Source: Pseudomonas oryzihabitans (GTDB lineage: Bacteria > Pseudomonadota > Gammaproteobacteria > Pseudomonadales > Pseudomonadaceae). From it: a stretch of 64,000 bases of DNA. Made by a program: the position numbers and the translations under genes. The first letter of the stretch is position 1, and each line of letters opens with the position of its first letter. Under the pieces are notes generated by a model, which saw nothing but the letters and a program-made list of their open reading frames with translations, ran no database searches and was not told where the DNA came from. Positions 55,291-63,910 of the stretch are shown piece after piece. The stretch is taken from positions 496,001-560,000 of the forward strand of contig NZ_VDND01000002.1 of the NCBI RefSeq assembly GCF_007665395.1. The letters run 5' to 3'.

Positions 55291-56937
55291 CTAGATCGCC
55301 GCGCTGCGCTCCTTGATCTCCTGGTGCAGGATGCGGTCGTTCTCGGAGTAGTCCACCGGGCAGTCGATGACGTGCACGCCAGGGGTGTCCAGGCAGTGCT
55401 GCACCAGCGGGGCGAAGGCCGCCGCGCTCTCCACGCGATGGCCGAAGGCGCCGTAGCTTTCGGCGTAGCGGACGAAGTCCGGGTTGCCGTAGTCCAGGCC
55501 GAAGTCCTCGAAACCCATCTGCGCCTGCTTCCAGCGGATCATGCCGTAGCCGTCGTCGCGCAGGATGATGACCACCAGGTTCATCTTCAGGCGCACCGCG
55601 GTTTCCAGCTCCTGGCTGTTCATCATGAAGCCGCCGTCGCCGCACACCGCCACGATGGGGGTGTTGGGGTGGACCAGGCGCGCGGCCATGGCCGAAGGCA
55701 GGCCGGCGCCCATGGTGGCCAGGGCGTTGTCCAGCAGCACCGTGTTGGGCATGTAGGCCTTGTAGTTACGGGCGAACCAGATCTTGTAGATGCCGTTGTC
55801 CAGGGCGACGATGCCGTCGGAGGGCAGTACCTGGCGCAGATCGGCCACCAGGCGCTGCGGGTAGACCGGGAAGCGGTCGTCGGTGGCGCCTTCGGCGACG
55901 TGGGCCTCGTTGGCCTCGCGGATGTTCAGCAGGCGGTCGAAGTCCCAGGTCGGCTGGACCTCGATGCGCTCCTTGATCTCCCAGATGGCGTTGGCGATGT
56001 CGCCGATCACTTCCACCTGGGGGAAGTACACCGGATCGACTTCGGCGGAGCGGAAGTTGATGTGGATGACCTCGGTACCGCCGCGGGTCATGAAGAACGG
56101 CGGCTTCTCGATGACGTCGTGGCCGATGTTGACGATGAGGTCGGCCGACTCCAGGGCGCGGTGGACGAAGTCACCGGCGGAGAGGGCGGCGTTGCCCAGG
56201 AAGCGCGGATGGCGCTCGTCGACCACGCCCTTGCCCAGCTGGGTGGTGACGAAGGGGATGCCGGTCTTCTCGATCAGCTGGCGCAGCACCCGGGCGGTCA
56301 TCTTGCGGTTGGTGCCGGCGCCCAGCACCAGCACCGGACTGCGGGCGTTCTCCAGCTTGGAGACGGCGGCGGCGATGGCCTTGGCCTCGGCCACCGGGCG
56401 GCGAATCAGACTCGGCGGCACCGGCAGGCTCTCGGTGTGCTCGTCGGCGATGTCTTCCGGCAATTCCAGGTGCACGGAGCCGGGCTTTTCTTCCTCGGCG
56501 AGGCGGAAGGCCTCGCGGATGCGCGACGGGATGTTGTCGGCGGAGGCGAACTGGTGGGTGTACTTGGTGAGGGGCGCCATCATGCGGCACACGTCGAGGA
56601 TCTGGAACCGGCCCTGCTTGGATTTCTTGATCGGCTTCTGGCCGGTCAGCATCAGCATGGGCATGCCGCCGAGGTAGGCGTAGGCGCCGGCGGTGACCAG
56701 GTTGGTGGCACCGGGGCCGAGGGTGGAGAGGCAGACGCCGGTCTTGCCGGTGAAGCGGCCGTAGGTAGCGGCCATGAAGCCGGCGGACTGCTCGTGGCGA
56801 GTCAGGATCAGCTTGATCTGCGAGGAGCGGCGCAGGGATTCGAGCAGGTCCAGGTTCTCTTCGCCGGGGATGCCGAAGATGTATTCCACACCCTCGTTTT
56901 CCAGGCAGCGAACGACCAGGTCGGAGGCCTTCATCAT
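55291..56937 (-). CDS. ThDP-dependent acetolactate synthase-like enzyme (AlsS type)
   Basis: 548 residues of the ThDP enzyme family: a PYR domain with the cofactor-activating Glu in TRHEQSAGFMA, a central Rossmann-like domain (VLVLGAGTNR) and a PP domain with the ThDP-Mg motif GDGGFMMNSQELETAVRLKMN. The start FGIPGEENLDLLESL resembles catabolic acetolactate synthase (AlsS). No small subunit is adjacent. Alternative 2-oxo-acid decarboxylase activity is possible. It is divergent from tctCBA with 385 bases between. It has two adjacent ATG codons; 56937 is used. Confidence 0.85.
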   Translation of the reverse strand: MMKASDLVVRCLENEGVEYIFGIPGEENLDLLESLRRSSQIKLILTRHEQSAGFMAATYGRFTGKTGVCLSTLGPGATNLVTAGAYAYLGGMPMLMLTGQKPIKKSKQGRFQILDVCRMMAPLTKYTHQFASADNIPSRIREAFRLAEEEKPGSVHLELPEDIADEHTESLPVPPSLIRRPVAEAKAIAAAVSKLENARSPVLVLGAGTNRKMTARVLRQLIEKTGIPFVTTQLGKGVVDERHPRFLGNAALSAGDFVHRALESADLIVNIGHDVIEKPPFFMTRGGTEVIHINFRSAEVDPVYFPQVEVIGDIANAIWEIKERIEVQPTWDFDRLLNIREANEAHVAEGATDDRFPVYPQRLVADLRQVLPSDGIVALDNGIYKIWFARNYKAYMPNTVLLDNALATMGAGLPSAMAARLVHPNTPIVAVCGDGGFMMNSQELETAVRLKMNLVVIILRDDGYGMIRWKQAQMGFEDFGLDYGNPDFVRYAESYGAFGHRVESAAAFAPLVQHCLDTPGVHVIDCPVDYSENDRILHQEIKERSAAI

Positions 56938-57021
56938 GAGTCTTGTATTCCTTGTTGAGATGGGGAAGGGCGTTCCAGGCTGCTAGTTGAGCCAAGGCGC
57001 TCATGATCATCCTTTTAAAAA

Positions 57022-57034
57022 GAAATGTCATTTC
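57022..57034. promoter_or_regulatory. IclR-type palindromic operator, site 1
   Basis: GAAATGTCATTTC is a perfect 6-bp inverted repeat around one base and fits the core of the IclR consensus TGGAAATNATTTCCA in its GAAAT/ATTTC arms. Lies 85 bases upstream of the ThDP start. Confidence 0.6.
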
Positions 57035-57157
57035 AAAATGGCGATTTCGGCCTGCGAGGGGCTCTCGGATGGGTCGAGCCCAGCCCTATGGAGGCGCGCC
57101 TGTGACTTTTTTGGTTACGAATTTCCCTGGTGGAGGCGTCTTCCCGACCTCGTTTGT

Positions 57158-57170
57158 GAAATGCCATTCC
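57158..57170. promoter_or_regulatory. IclR-type palindromic operator, site 2
   Basis: GAAATGCCATTCC differs from site 1 at two positions, one of them the central base and the other in the right arm. 136 bases from site 1 (13 helical turns of 10.5), and 152 bases before tctC. Confidence 0.55.
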
Positions 57171-57298
57171 ATTATGGTGCTCGGGTGGTGAGCGGCCGCG
57201 CGGCTTCCTCCCGGCTGGAAGGCCATCCCGGGTACACCCCAGGGCGGGCGGCGCCGGAGATGCCCTGGCGGCACTCGGCGCCTCGCCACACCCATTCC

Positions 57299-57310
57299 AA
57301 CAAGAACAAC
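57299..57310 (+). promoter_or_regulatory. Crc/Hfq-type CA motif before tctC
   Basis: AACAAGAACAAC, a double AANAANAA match, directly before the AGAGAG ribosome-binding site of tctC. Confidence 0.6.
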
Positions 57311-57322
57311 AGAGAGCTTCCT

Positions 57323-58276
57323 ATGACCAAGACCGCGAGTGGTGTGCTTGCTTCCTTCCTGGCGCTGTCCCTCAGCTCCTTCAGCGCCCAGGCCGCCTGG
57401 CCGGAAGACCGGCCGATCGAGTTCCTGGTCGCCTATGCCCCGGGGGGCAGCACCGATGTCATGGCCCGCGCGATGCAGCCCTACCTGGAGAAACGCCTGG
57501 GGGCGAAGATCGTCATCGTCAACAGGCCCGGCGCGGCGGGCGAGATCGCCTACACCATGCTGAGCAAGGCCAAGCCCGATGGCTACACCTTCGCCTTCAT
57601 CAATACCCCCGGTTTCCTGAGTACCCGCGTGCAGCGCAAGGTCGGCTACGATCCGGCGAAGATTCGCCCCGTGGCCCGCATCGTCGACGATCCCACCGTG
57701 CTGGCGGTACCCAAGGATTCGCCCTACAAGACCCTGGCGGACTTCACCACGGCGGCCAAGGCGGCGCCTGGCAGGTTCTCGATCGGCACCTCCGGCGTGG
57801 GGACCGACGACCACCTGATGATGGTGGAGCTGCAGCAGCTGACCGACATCAAGCTCACCCACGTGCCCTTCAGTGGCGCGTCCGAGTCGCGCACTGCGCT
57901 GATGGGCGGCCATATCAGCGCGGCCGGGCAGAACATCAGCGAGATGAATGCCGACGACGACTTCCGCGTGCTGGCGCAGTTCGCTGCCGAACGCATGCCG
58001 CAGCAGCCCAACCTGCCCACCGCCAAGGAGCAGGGCGTGGACCTGATCATGACCTCCGAGCGAGGCATCGCCGCGCCGTCCGGGGTGCCCGAGGCCGTCG
58101 AGCAACGGATGGCGAAGGCGGTGAAGGAGGTGATCGAGGATCCGGCCTTCGTCAAGCAGGCCCAGGACCTCTCGCTGCCCCTGGCCTACCTGTCCGGTGA
58201 GGATTGGGCCGCCCAGATGCCCGCGCAGCTCGAGGGTTACCAGAAGCTGTGGAGCGTCTCGCCATGGGTGCAGTGA
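57323..58276 (+). CDS. tripartite tricarboxylate transporter substrate-binding protein (TctC/BugT family)
   Basis: 317-residue periplasmic binding protein with a Sec signal peptide (cleavage near AQA, residue 24). The Bug-family features YAPGGSTDVMARAMQPYLEKRLG and NRPGAAGEIAYTMLSKAKPDGYT are present. It captures a carboxylate for TctAB; the ligand cannot be told (Bug proteins bind citrate, aromatic or nicotinic acids and others). Its 3' end overlaps tctB by 13 bases. Divergent from the ThDP enzyme. Confidence 0.92.
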   Translation: MTKTASGVLASFLALSLSSFSAQAAWPEDRPIEFLVAYAPGGSTDVMARAMQPYLEKRLGAKIVIVNRPGAAGEIAYTMLSKAKPDGYTFAFINTPGFLSTRVQRKVGYDPAKIRPVARIVDDPTVLAVPKDSPYKTLADFTTAAKAAPGRFSIGTSGVGTDDHLMMVELQQLTDIKLTHVPFSGASESRTALMGGHISAAGQNISEMNADDDFRVLAQFAAERMPQQPNLPTAKEQGVDLIMTSERGIAAPSGVPEAVEQRMAKAVKEVIEDPAFVKQAQDLSLPLAYLSGEDWAAQMPAQLEGYQKLWSVSPWVQ

Positions 58277-58725
58277 AGCGCGAAGCACGCAGCAGCCGCC
58301 CCGACTTTCTTGCCAGCGCTATCTTCGTCGGCCTGGGAGCACTGGTGCTCTGGTCGTCGAAGGACCTGCCGTTCGGCAGTGCGGCCATGATGGGGCCGGG
58401 CTATCTGCCGGTACTGGTCGGTTCGCTGGTGATCATCCTCGGCATCGTCATCGGCCTGCTGGGCCTTTGGCAGCAGGCGGAGTCCATCGGCGTCGTGCAG
58501 CTCCGGCCTTTATTGATCCTGTTGGCTTCCGTGGGCGGCTTCGCCCTGGCGGCCGAGTACGCCGGCTTCATCGTCGCGGCGGCCGGGCTGGTGATCTTCG
58601 GCAGCATGGCCGACCGTGAGTGGCGGCTGCGCGAGGTACTGATCTCCAGTGTGGTGCTGACGGTGTTCGGCGTGCTGGTCTTCATCTATGGACTGGATGT
58701 CCAAATGCGTGTGGGGCCTTTCTGA
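58264..58725 (+). CDS. tripartite tricarboxylate transporter small membrane subunit TctB
   Basis: 153 residues, about four helices (around 17-36, 45-70, 82-103, 130-150). It has the TctB layout and lies between tctC and tctA. It starts at ATG 58264 inside the tctC end (13-base overlap) and ends with the stop sharing one base with the tctA ATG (TGATG at 58723-58727), so all three subunits are translationally coupled. Confidence 0.9.
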   Translation: MGAVKREARSSRPDFLASAIFVGLGALVLWSSKDLPFGSAAMMGPGYLPVLVGSLVIILGIVIGLLGLWQQAESIGVVQLRPLLILLASVGGFALAAEYAGFIVAAAGLVIFGSMADREWRLREVLISSVVLTVFGVLVFIYGLDVQMRVGPF

Positions 58726-60233
58726 TGGAGATCTTCGACGCGCTCTACCTGGGCTTCTCCGAAGCCATGAGTCCGACCAACCTGGCCTTCTGCCTGATCG
58801 GCGCCCTGCTGGGGACCCTGATCGGTGTACTACCCGGCATAGGCCCCACGGCGACGGTGGCGATCCTGCTGCCGATCACCTATTTCCTGCCGCCCCTGGC
58901 GGCCCTGATCATGCTGGCCGGCATCTTCTACGGGGCCCAGTACGGTGGCTCGACCACGGCGATCCTGGTCAATCTGCCGGGCGAGGCCTCGGCGGTGGTC
59001 ACCGCACTGGACGGCCATGCCATGGCCAAACGGGGGCGGGCGGGGGCAGCGCTCGCCACCGCCGCCCTGGCGTCCTTCTTCGCTGGGACCGTCGCCACCG
59101 TGGCCCTGGCGGTGGCCGGTCCTGTGCTGTCGCGTTTCGCCCTGTCCTTCGGGCCGGCGGAATACGTGGCGCTGACCGTGTTCGGTCTGCTGGCGGCGAC
59201 CATTCTGGCCAGCGGCTCGGTGATCAAGGCGGTCGGCATGGTCTGCCTGGGGCTGCTGCTCGGCATGGTGGGCATGGACGTCAGCAGCGGCACCACGCGC
59301 CTGACCTTCGGCTCCACCGACCTCTACGACGGCATCGACTTCGTGGTGATCGCCGTGGGCCTGTTCGGCATCGCCGAGATCGCCGTCAACCTCGAATCCC
59401 GCGAAGCCCGCGGCAGCCTCGCCGGCAAGATCACCCGGCTGTGGCCCACCCGCGAGGACTTCCGCCGGGCCTGGCCGGCCACCCTGCGCGGTACTGCCCT
59501 GGGCACCTTCCTCGGTGTACTGCCGGGCGGCGGGGCGACCCTGAGCGCCTTCAGCGCCTATTCGCTGGAAAAGAAGGTGTCGAAGACGCCGGAGCAGTTC
59601 GGCACCGGGATGGTGGAGGGCGTCGCCGCGCCGGAGTCGGCCAACAACGCCGGGGCCCAGTCGTCCTTCATTCCGCTGCTGACCCTGGGCATTCCGTCCA
59701 ACTCGATCATGGCCATGATGCTCGGCGCCATGATGATCCACGGCATCACCCCCGGGCCTTCGGTGATCACCAACCAGCCGGCGCTGTTCTGGGGCCTGAT
59801 CGCCAGCATGTGGATCGGCAACCTGATGCTGCTGGTCATCAACCTGCCGCTCATTGGCGTCTGGGTGCGGCTGCTGCAGGTGCCCTATCGGCTGCTGTTC
59901 CCGGCGATCCTGCTGTTCTGCTGCGTCGGGGTGTACAGCGTCAACAACCGCGGCTTCGACGTCGCCCTGGTGATCCTCTTCGGCTTGCTGGGCTATCTGT
60001 TCCGCAAGGCCAGGTGCGAACCGGGCCCGCTGTTGCTGGGCTTCGTGCTCGGCCCGCTGCTGGAAACCAACCTGCGGCGCGCCCTGTTGATTTCCCAGGG
60101 TGATCCTAGCGTGCTCGTCCAGCGGCCGATCAGTGCCACCCTGTTCGCCGCCTCCGCCATCCTGCTGGTGATGATGGTGTTGCCGGCTTTTCGTCGGAAG
60201 CGGGAAGAGGCGTTCCAGGAGGAAGAGGCCTGA
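58725..60233 (+). CDS. tripartite tricarboxylate transporter large membrane subunit TctA
   Basis: 502 residues with about 11-12 helices. Conserved TctA motifs are GVLPGIGPTATVAILLPITY, GAQYGGSTTAILVNLPGEASAVVT, LGVLPGGGATLSAF and the C-terminal-half APESANNAGAQSSFIPLLTLGIP. Together with TctC and TctB it forms a sodium- or proton-driven secondary uptake system. The ATG shares one base with the tctB stop. Confidence 0.95.
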   Translation: MEIFDALYLGFSEAMSPTNLAFCLIGALLGTLIGVLPGIGPTATVAILLPITYFLPPLAALIMLAGIFYGAQYGGSTTAILVNLPGEASAVVTALDGHAMAKRGRAGAALATAALASFFAGTVATVALAVAGPVLSRFALSFGPAEYVALTVFGLLAATILASGSVIKAVGMVCLGLLLGMVGMDVSSGTTRLTFGSTDLYDGIDFVVIAVGLFGIAEIAVNLESREARGSLAGKITRLWPTREDFRRAWPATLRGTALGTFLGVLPGGGATLSAFSAYSLEKKVSKTPEQFGTGMVEGVAAPESANNAGAQSSFIPLLTLGIPSNSIMAMMLGAMMIHGITPGPSVITNQPALFWGLIASMWIGNLMLLVINLPLIGVWVRLLQVPYRLLFPAILLFCCVGVYSVNNRGFDVALVILFGLLGYLFRKARCEPGPLLLGFVLGPLLETNLRRALLISQGDPSVLVQRPISATLFAASAILLVMMVLPAFRRKREEAFQEEEA

Positions 60234-60296
60234 GCTAGGCAGCGCTCCCGGCCAGGCCTGCCCCGAGGTCGGCCGGGACGCGGCGCCCGCTTGCCA

Positions 60297-61163
60297 CTAG
60301 CGGCAGGCGACGGCGAAGGCCTGTTCGATGGTGTCGAGCAGGGGGTTCTCGGAGTCCTGCTTGCGCCGCGCCATGGACAGCTGGCGCCTGGGGGCCGCCG
60401 CGCCGAGGGCGACCTCCCGTACCGCATGGGTGGCCAGGTGTTCCGGGCGCAGCCTGGGCAGTACCGAGACGCCCAGGCCCATGCCGACCATGGCGATGAT
60501 GGCATCGGCGCTGGGCACGTCCAGCAGCGCTTCGCGCTGCGGTACCAGGCTATCGACGAAGCGCGCCGCCAGCCTGCCGACCACCAGCTTGCGATCCAGC
60601 CGTAGCCAGGGATAACGCCGCAGGTAGTGCTCGGGCGCCTGGTGCTCCAGCTGCGCCGGGACGACCAGCACCAGCGGCTCCTGGAGCAGATCCTGCCAGT
60701 GCAGGCGGGCCGAGCCGCCGCCGGGTGGCCGGACCAGGATGGCCGCATCCAGGCGATCCGCCTTCAGCGCCGCCATCAGCTCGGGCGTGTCGTTCCTCTC
60801 CAACTGCAGGGTGATGCCTGGCGCCCGCCGCTGGAGTTCAGCGACCGCCTTCGGCAGCAGGGTGGTCAGGATCGAGCCCGTCACCCCCAGGCGCACGCGA
60901 CCGGTCAGGGGCAGGGCGCGCTGGTTGCGCAGGCCTTCGAGGTCCGCCAGGGTGCGCGCCACGGTATCGAGCAGCCTGAGCGCGAAGGGGGTGGGCTGCA
61001 CCGCGCGCCCCGAGCGATCGAACAGCGCCTGGCCGAAGTAGGCCTCCAGCTGCTTGATCTGCAGGCTGACCGCGCTGGGGGTGAGATTCACCGCTTCCGC
61101 CGCCGCGGCGAAGGAGCCGCGCGCCAGCACCGCCCGCAGGGTGAGGAAGGCCTCGATTTTCAT
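60297..61163 (-). CDS. LysR-family regulator
   Basis: 288 residues from ATG 61163 (MKIEAFLTLRAVLARGSF). The winged HTH is AFLTLRAVLARGSFAAAAEAVNLTPSAVSLQIKQLEAYFG, followed by the effector domain with RVRLGVTGSILTTLLP. It is divergent from the alpha-hydroxy-acid oxidase with 86 bases between, where GAGAATTTCTC (61164-61174) is an 11-bp palindrome. Control of the oxidase/TRAP operon is inferred. A longer frame from 61232 would place part of the divergent promoter inside the gene. Confidence 0.88.
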   Translation of the reverse strand: MKIEAFLTLRAVLARGSFAAAAEAVNLTPSAVSLQIKQLEAYFGQALFDRSGRAVQPTPFALRLLDTVARTLADLEGLRNQRALPLTGRVRLGVTGSILTTLLPKAVAELQRRAPGITLQLERNDTPELMAALKADRLDAAILVRPPGGGSARLHWQDLLQEPLVLVVPAQLEHQAPEHYLRRYPWLRLDRKLVVGRLAARFVDSLVPQREALLDVPSADAIIAMVGMGLGVSVLPRLRPEHLATHAVREVALGAAAPRRQLSMARRKQDSENPLLDTIEQAFAVACR

Positions 61164-61249
61164 GAGAATTTCTCGTCTTTGGAGCGACAGAGAATAACTT
61201 TTCTTCGTGGGTACGGCGCCTATGATGGCCAAAACGACAGGGCCAGCGC

Positions 61250-62485
61250 ATGACTCAGACCAGCCGACTGCAAGACTACCCCTTGGCTTCCCATACCCTG
61301 CCCAAGGGCAGCAGCGCCTATCGGATACCCCGGCGCCTGCGCGCCATCCTCTCGCTGGACGACTTCGAGGTGGCCGCGCGGCGCCATCTGCCCAAGCCGT
61401 TGTTCGCCTATGTCAGCGGCGGCGCCGAGCAGGAGAAGTCGCTGCGCGGCAATCGCACCGGCTTCGACCGCTATGCCTGGGTCCCGCGCGCCTTCACCGA
61501 TACCTCCGCGCGCAGCCTGGAAACCACCCTGCTGGGGCAGCGCTACGGCGCGCCCTTCGGCATCGCGCCCATGGGCATCAGCGCCCTGACCGCTTTCGAG
61601 GGCGACCTCATCCAGGCCCGGGCGGCCAGGGAAGCCAATATCCCGGCGATCATGAGCGGTTCCTCCCTGCTGCCGATGGAGGAGGTGGTCAGGGAAAATC
61701 CGGACGCCTGGTTCCAGGCCTACGTACCCGGCGAGGATGCCAAGATCCTCGCCCTCGTCGAGCGTGTGCAGCGCGCCGGCTTCAAGACGCTGGTGGTCAC
61801 CGCCGACGTACCGGTGTCGGCCAATCGGGAGAATCTGATTCGCGCGCGCTTTTCCACGCCGCTGAAGCCGGATCTGCACCTGGCCTGGGAAGGCCTCACC
61901 CACCCGCGCTGGCTGCTGGGTACCGCCTTGCGCACCCTGCTACGGCGGGGCATGCCGCACTTCGAGAACTCCGGCGTCGGCCGCGGCGCGCCCATCCTGT
62001 CGGCCAATGTGATGCGCGATTTCGGTGCCCGTGATCACCTGAGCTGGCGCCACCTGGAGCTGATCCGCCGCCACTGGCCGGGCACCCTGGTGGTCAAGGG
62101 CATCCTCGCGCCGGAAGACGCCGTACGCGCCCGGGAGTCTGGTGCGGATGGCGTCATCGTCTCCAACCATGGCGGGCGCCAGCTCGATGGCAGCCTCGCG
62201 CCCCTCGCCAGCCTGCCGCAGGTGGTCAAGGCGGTCGGGCCGGATTATCCGGTGATGATCGACAGCGGCTTTCGCCGTGGCCATGACGTCCTCATGGCGC
62301 TCGCGCTGGGCGCGACCTTCGTCTTCATCGGCCGGCCCATGAACTATGCCGGCGCCGTGGGCGGCCAACCGGGCATCAAGCATGCGATCGGCATCCTGGC
62401 CACCGAACTGTCGCGCAACATGGCGCTGCTGGGGATCCAGCGGCCCACCGACGTGCGTCGCGACAGCTTGAGGGTGCTTCGATAG
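61250..62485 (+). CDS. FMN-dependent alpha-hydroxy-acid dehydrogenase/oxidase (LldD/glycolate-oxidase family)
   Basis: 411-residue TIM-barrel flavoprotein. Conserved features are APMGISALTAFEGDL, the substrate Arg in SNHGGRQLDGSLA with its catalytic His, and the FMN-phosphate segment DSGFRRGHDVLMALALGATFVFIGRP. It oxidises an L-2-hydroxy acid to the 2-oxo acid (lactate, glycolate, mandelate-like or others). The nearby AlsS-like ThDP enzyme and transporters suggest a hydroxy-acid pathway, but the substrate is open. Followed by a TRAP-type permease gene. Confidence 0.9.
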   Translation: MTQTSRLQDYPLASHTLPKGSSAYRIPRRLRAILSLDDFEVAARRHLPKPLFAYVSGGAEQEKSLRGNRTGFDRYAWVPRAFTDTSARSLETTLLGQRYGAPFGIAPMGISALTAFEGDLIQARAAREANIPAIMSGSSLLPMEEVVRENPDAWFQAYVPGEDAKILALVERVQRAGFKTLVVTADVPVSANRENLIRARFSTPLKPDLHLAWEGLTHPRWLLGTALRTLLRRGMPHFENSGVGRGAPILSANVMRDFGARDHLSWRHLELIRRHWPGTLVVKGILAPEDAVRARESGADGVIVSNHGGRQLDGSLAPLASLPQVVKAVGPDYPVMIDSGFRRGHDVLMALALGATFVFIGRPMNYAGAVGGQPGIKHAIGILATELSRNMALLGIQRPTDVRRDSLRVLR

Positions 62486-62523
62486 TCGCCACAGGTTCGT
62501 TCGCGTTTCCACTCCTGACTTTC

Positions 62524-62531
62524 AAGAACAA
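62524..62531 (+). promoter_or_regulatory. Crc/Hfq-type CA motif before the TRAP permease
   Basis: AAGAACAA, an AANAANAA match, just upstream of the GGGAGA ribosome-binding site. Confidence 0.5.
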
Positions 62532-62545
62532 TCAGGGAGAACACC

Positions 62546-63892
62546 ATGGGCATCGCAGTGACAGCACTGGCGAGCTATATCCTCATCATTGTCCTCTGGA
62601 GCACGGTGCTCAAGCGCGGCATCGCCGAAGCCATGGTAGTAGGCTTTGTCGCCCTGTGCGCCTTCGGTCAGGGACAGTTCTTTCAGATCGCCCGTGAAGG
62701 GCTGCAGGCCGCTTTTTCGGAGCAGGTGGTGTTTTCCGCGCTGGCCTTCACCTTCGTTGGTACGCTGCTAGCGAAGACCGGGATCATCGATCGCCAGGTG
62801 GCCATCCTGAATTCCCTGTTAGGCCGATTGCCGGGCGGCGCGGGTTACGTGTCCACGGTAGGAGCCTCCCTGTTCGGCGCCGTCGCCCACTCAGGTTCAT
62901 CCAACGCGGCGACCGTCGGGACCGTGACCATCCCCTGGATGAAGAGGTCGCAATGGCCCAGCCATGTCGCCGCCACCCTGGTGGCCGGAAATGCCGGGAT
63001 GGGTACCGTCATACCACCCAGTGCCTCTTTCTTCATCCTGGTCGGCCTGGGGACCGTGGCGCCCTATGTCTCGGTGGAGCGGCTGCTGCTGACGATGTAC
63101 GGCGTGGCGGCCTGGTGCCTGGCCTGGCGCCTGGTGGTCGTCTATCTGTTCGTTCGCCGCTACCGGATCGGCAGGGGCGAAGCGCACGAGATCGAACCGC
63201 TGCGGCAATCCTTCGCCAGGGGCTGGTGGACCGTACTGATCTTCATGGGCATCGCCATTCCCATCCTCCTGACTTTGGGGCCCTTTAGCCTGTACCTGCA
63301 GCAGACCCTGGGAGCGCCGGCCATCAAGTCGGTCTCCATCATGGTGTGGATGCCGGTCATGCTAGGGGTTTTCACGCTCCTGCTGGGCTGGCGCAAGCTG
63401 CCGAAGGGGTGGGGCGCCTGGTATGAACTGATCGCTTCCACTGCCCCTCGCTATCGGGAGATTGGCGCGACCATCGTCTTCGCCTTCGCCGGGGGCGCCG
63501 CGCTCGCCGCCTTGGGACTCGCCGAGCAACTGTCAGAGCTGCTCACCGGACTCAACGCCTCGGCGCTCCTGGCCTGCGTCATCGTCGTCGTCCTGGTCAT
63601 CCTCGTGGCCGGGCCGCTGAACTCGACGGCGACCGTCGCCACCATCGGTGGCATCGGTTTCACCGTGCTGGTGCATGCGGGGATCGATCCCTATCTCGCC
63701 GCGGGCCTGGTGCTCATCGCCTCCTCCACGGAAGGGGCTTCGCCACCCGGGGCCGCGGCCATCTACATCGCGGCGGGCATTGCCCAGGTCCCGCCCAGCA
63801 AGACCTTCATGCCACTCATCGTGCTGTATGTCCTGCCCTTCATCGCCGTGGGCGTTGGCGTGGGGATGGGCTGGCTGCCGGTTCCAACCTGA
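62546..63892 (+). CDS. TRAP-type (DctM-like) large permease
   Basis: 448-residue membrane protein of about 12 helices, similar to DctM large subunits. The features GSSNAATVGTVTIPWM, VAGNAGMGTVIPPSASFFIL and STEGASPPGAAAIYIAAGI recall the DctM core. A TRAP system also needs a small membrane subunit (DctQ) and a periplasmic binding protein; neither is complete in the window, and the next gene is cut. It follows the alpha-hydroxy-acid oxidase, whose substrate it may import. A related anion permease family cannot be excluded. Confidence 0.75.
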   Translation: MGIAVTALASYILIIVLWSTVLKRGIAEAMVVGFVALCAFGQGQFFQIAREGLQAAFSEQVVFSALAFTFVGTLLAKTGIIDRQVAILNSLLGRLPGGAGYVSTVGASLFGAVAHSGSSNAATVGTVTIPWMKRSQWPSHVAATLVAGNAGMGTVIPPSASFFILVGLGTVAPYVSVERLLLTMYGVAAWCLAWRLVVVYLFVRRYRIGRGEAHEIEPLRQSFARGWWTVLIFMGIAIPILLTLGPFSLYLQQTLGAPAIKSVSIMVWMPVMLGVFTLLLGWRKLPKGWGAWYELIASTAPRYREIGATIVFAFAGGAALAALGLAEQLSELLTGLNASALLACVIVVVLVILVAGPLNSTATVATIGGIGFTVLVHAGIDPYLAAGLVLIASSTEGASPPGAAAIYIAAGIAQVPPSKTFMPLIVLYVLPFIAVGVGVGMGWLPVPT

Positions 63893-63910
63893 TTCAAGGA
63901 GATAAGACTC

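Larger units (their letters stand above)
56938..57322. other. divergent control region between the ThDP gene and tctC
   Basis: 385 bases without a gene. Contents: a TTTTAAAAAG AT-rich stretch, palindromes at 57022-57034 and 57158-57170 (listed separately), and the AACAAGAACAAC motif ahead of tctC. Confidence 0.6.

Noticed and set aside
60247..60285. Terminator after tctA
   Set aside because: A CCCGGCC/GGCCGGG pairing exists but the loop is long and no T-run follows.
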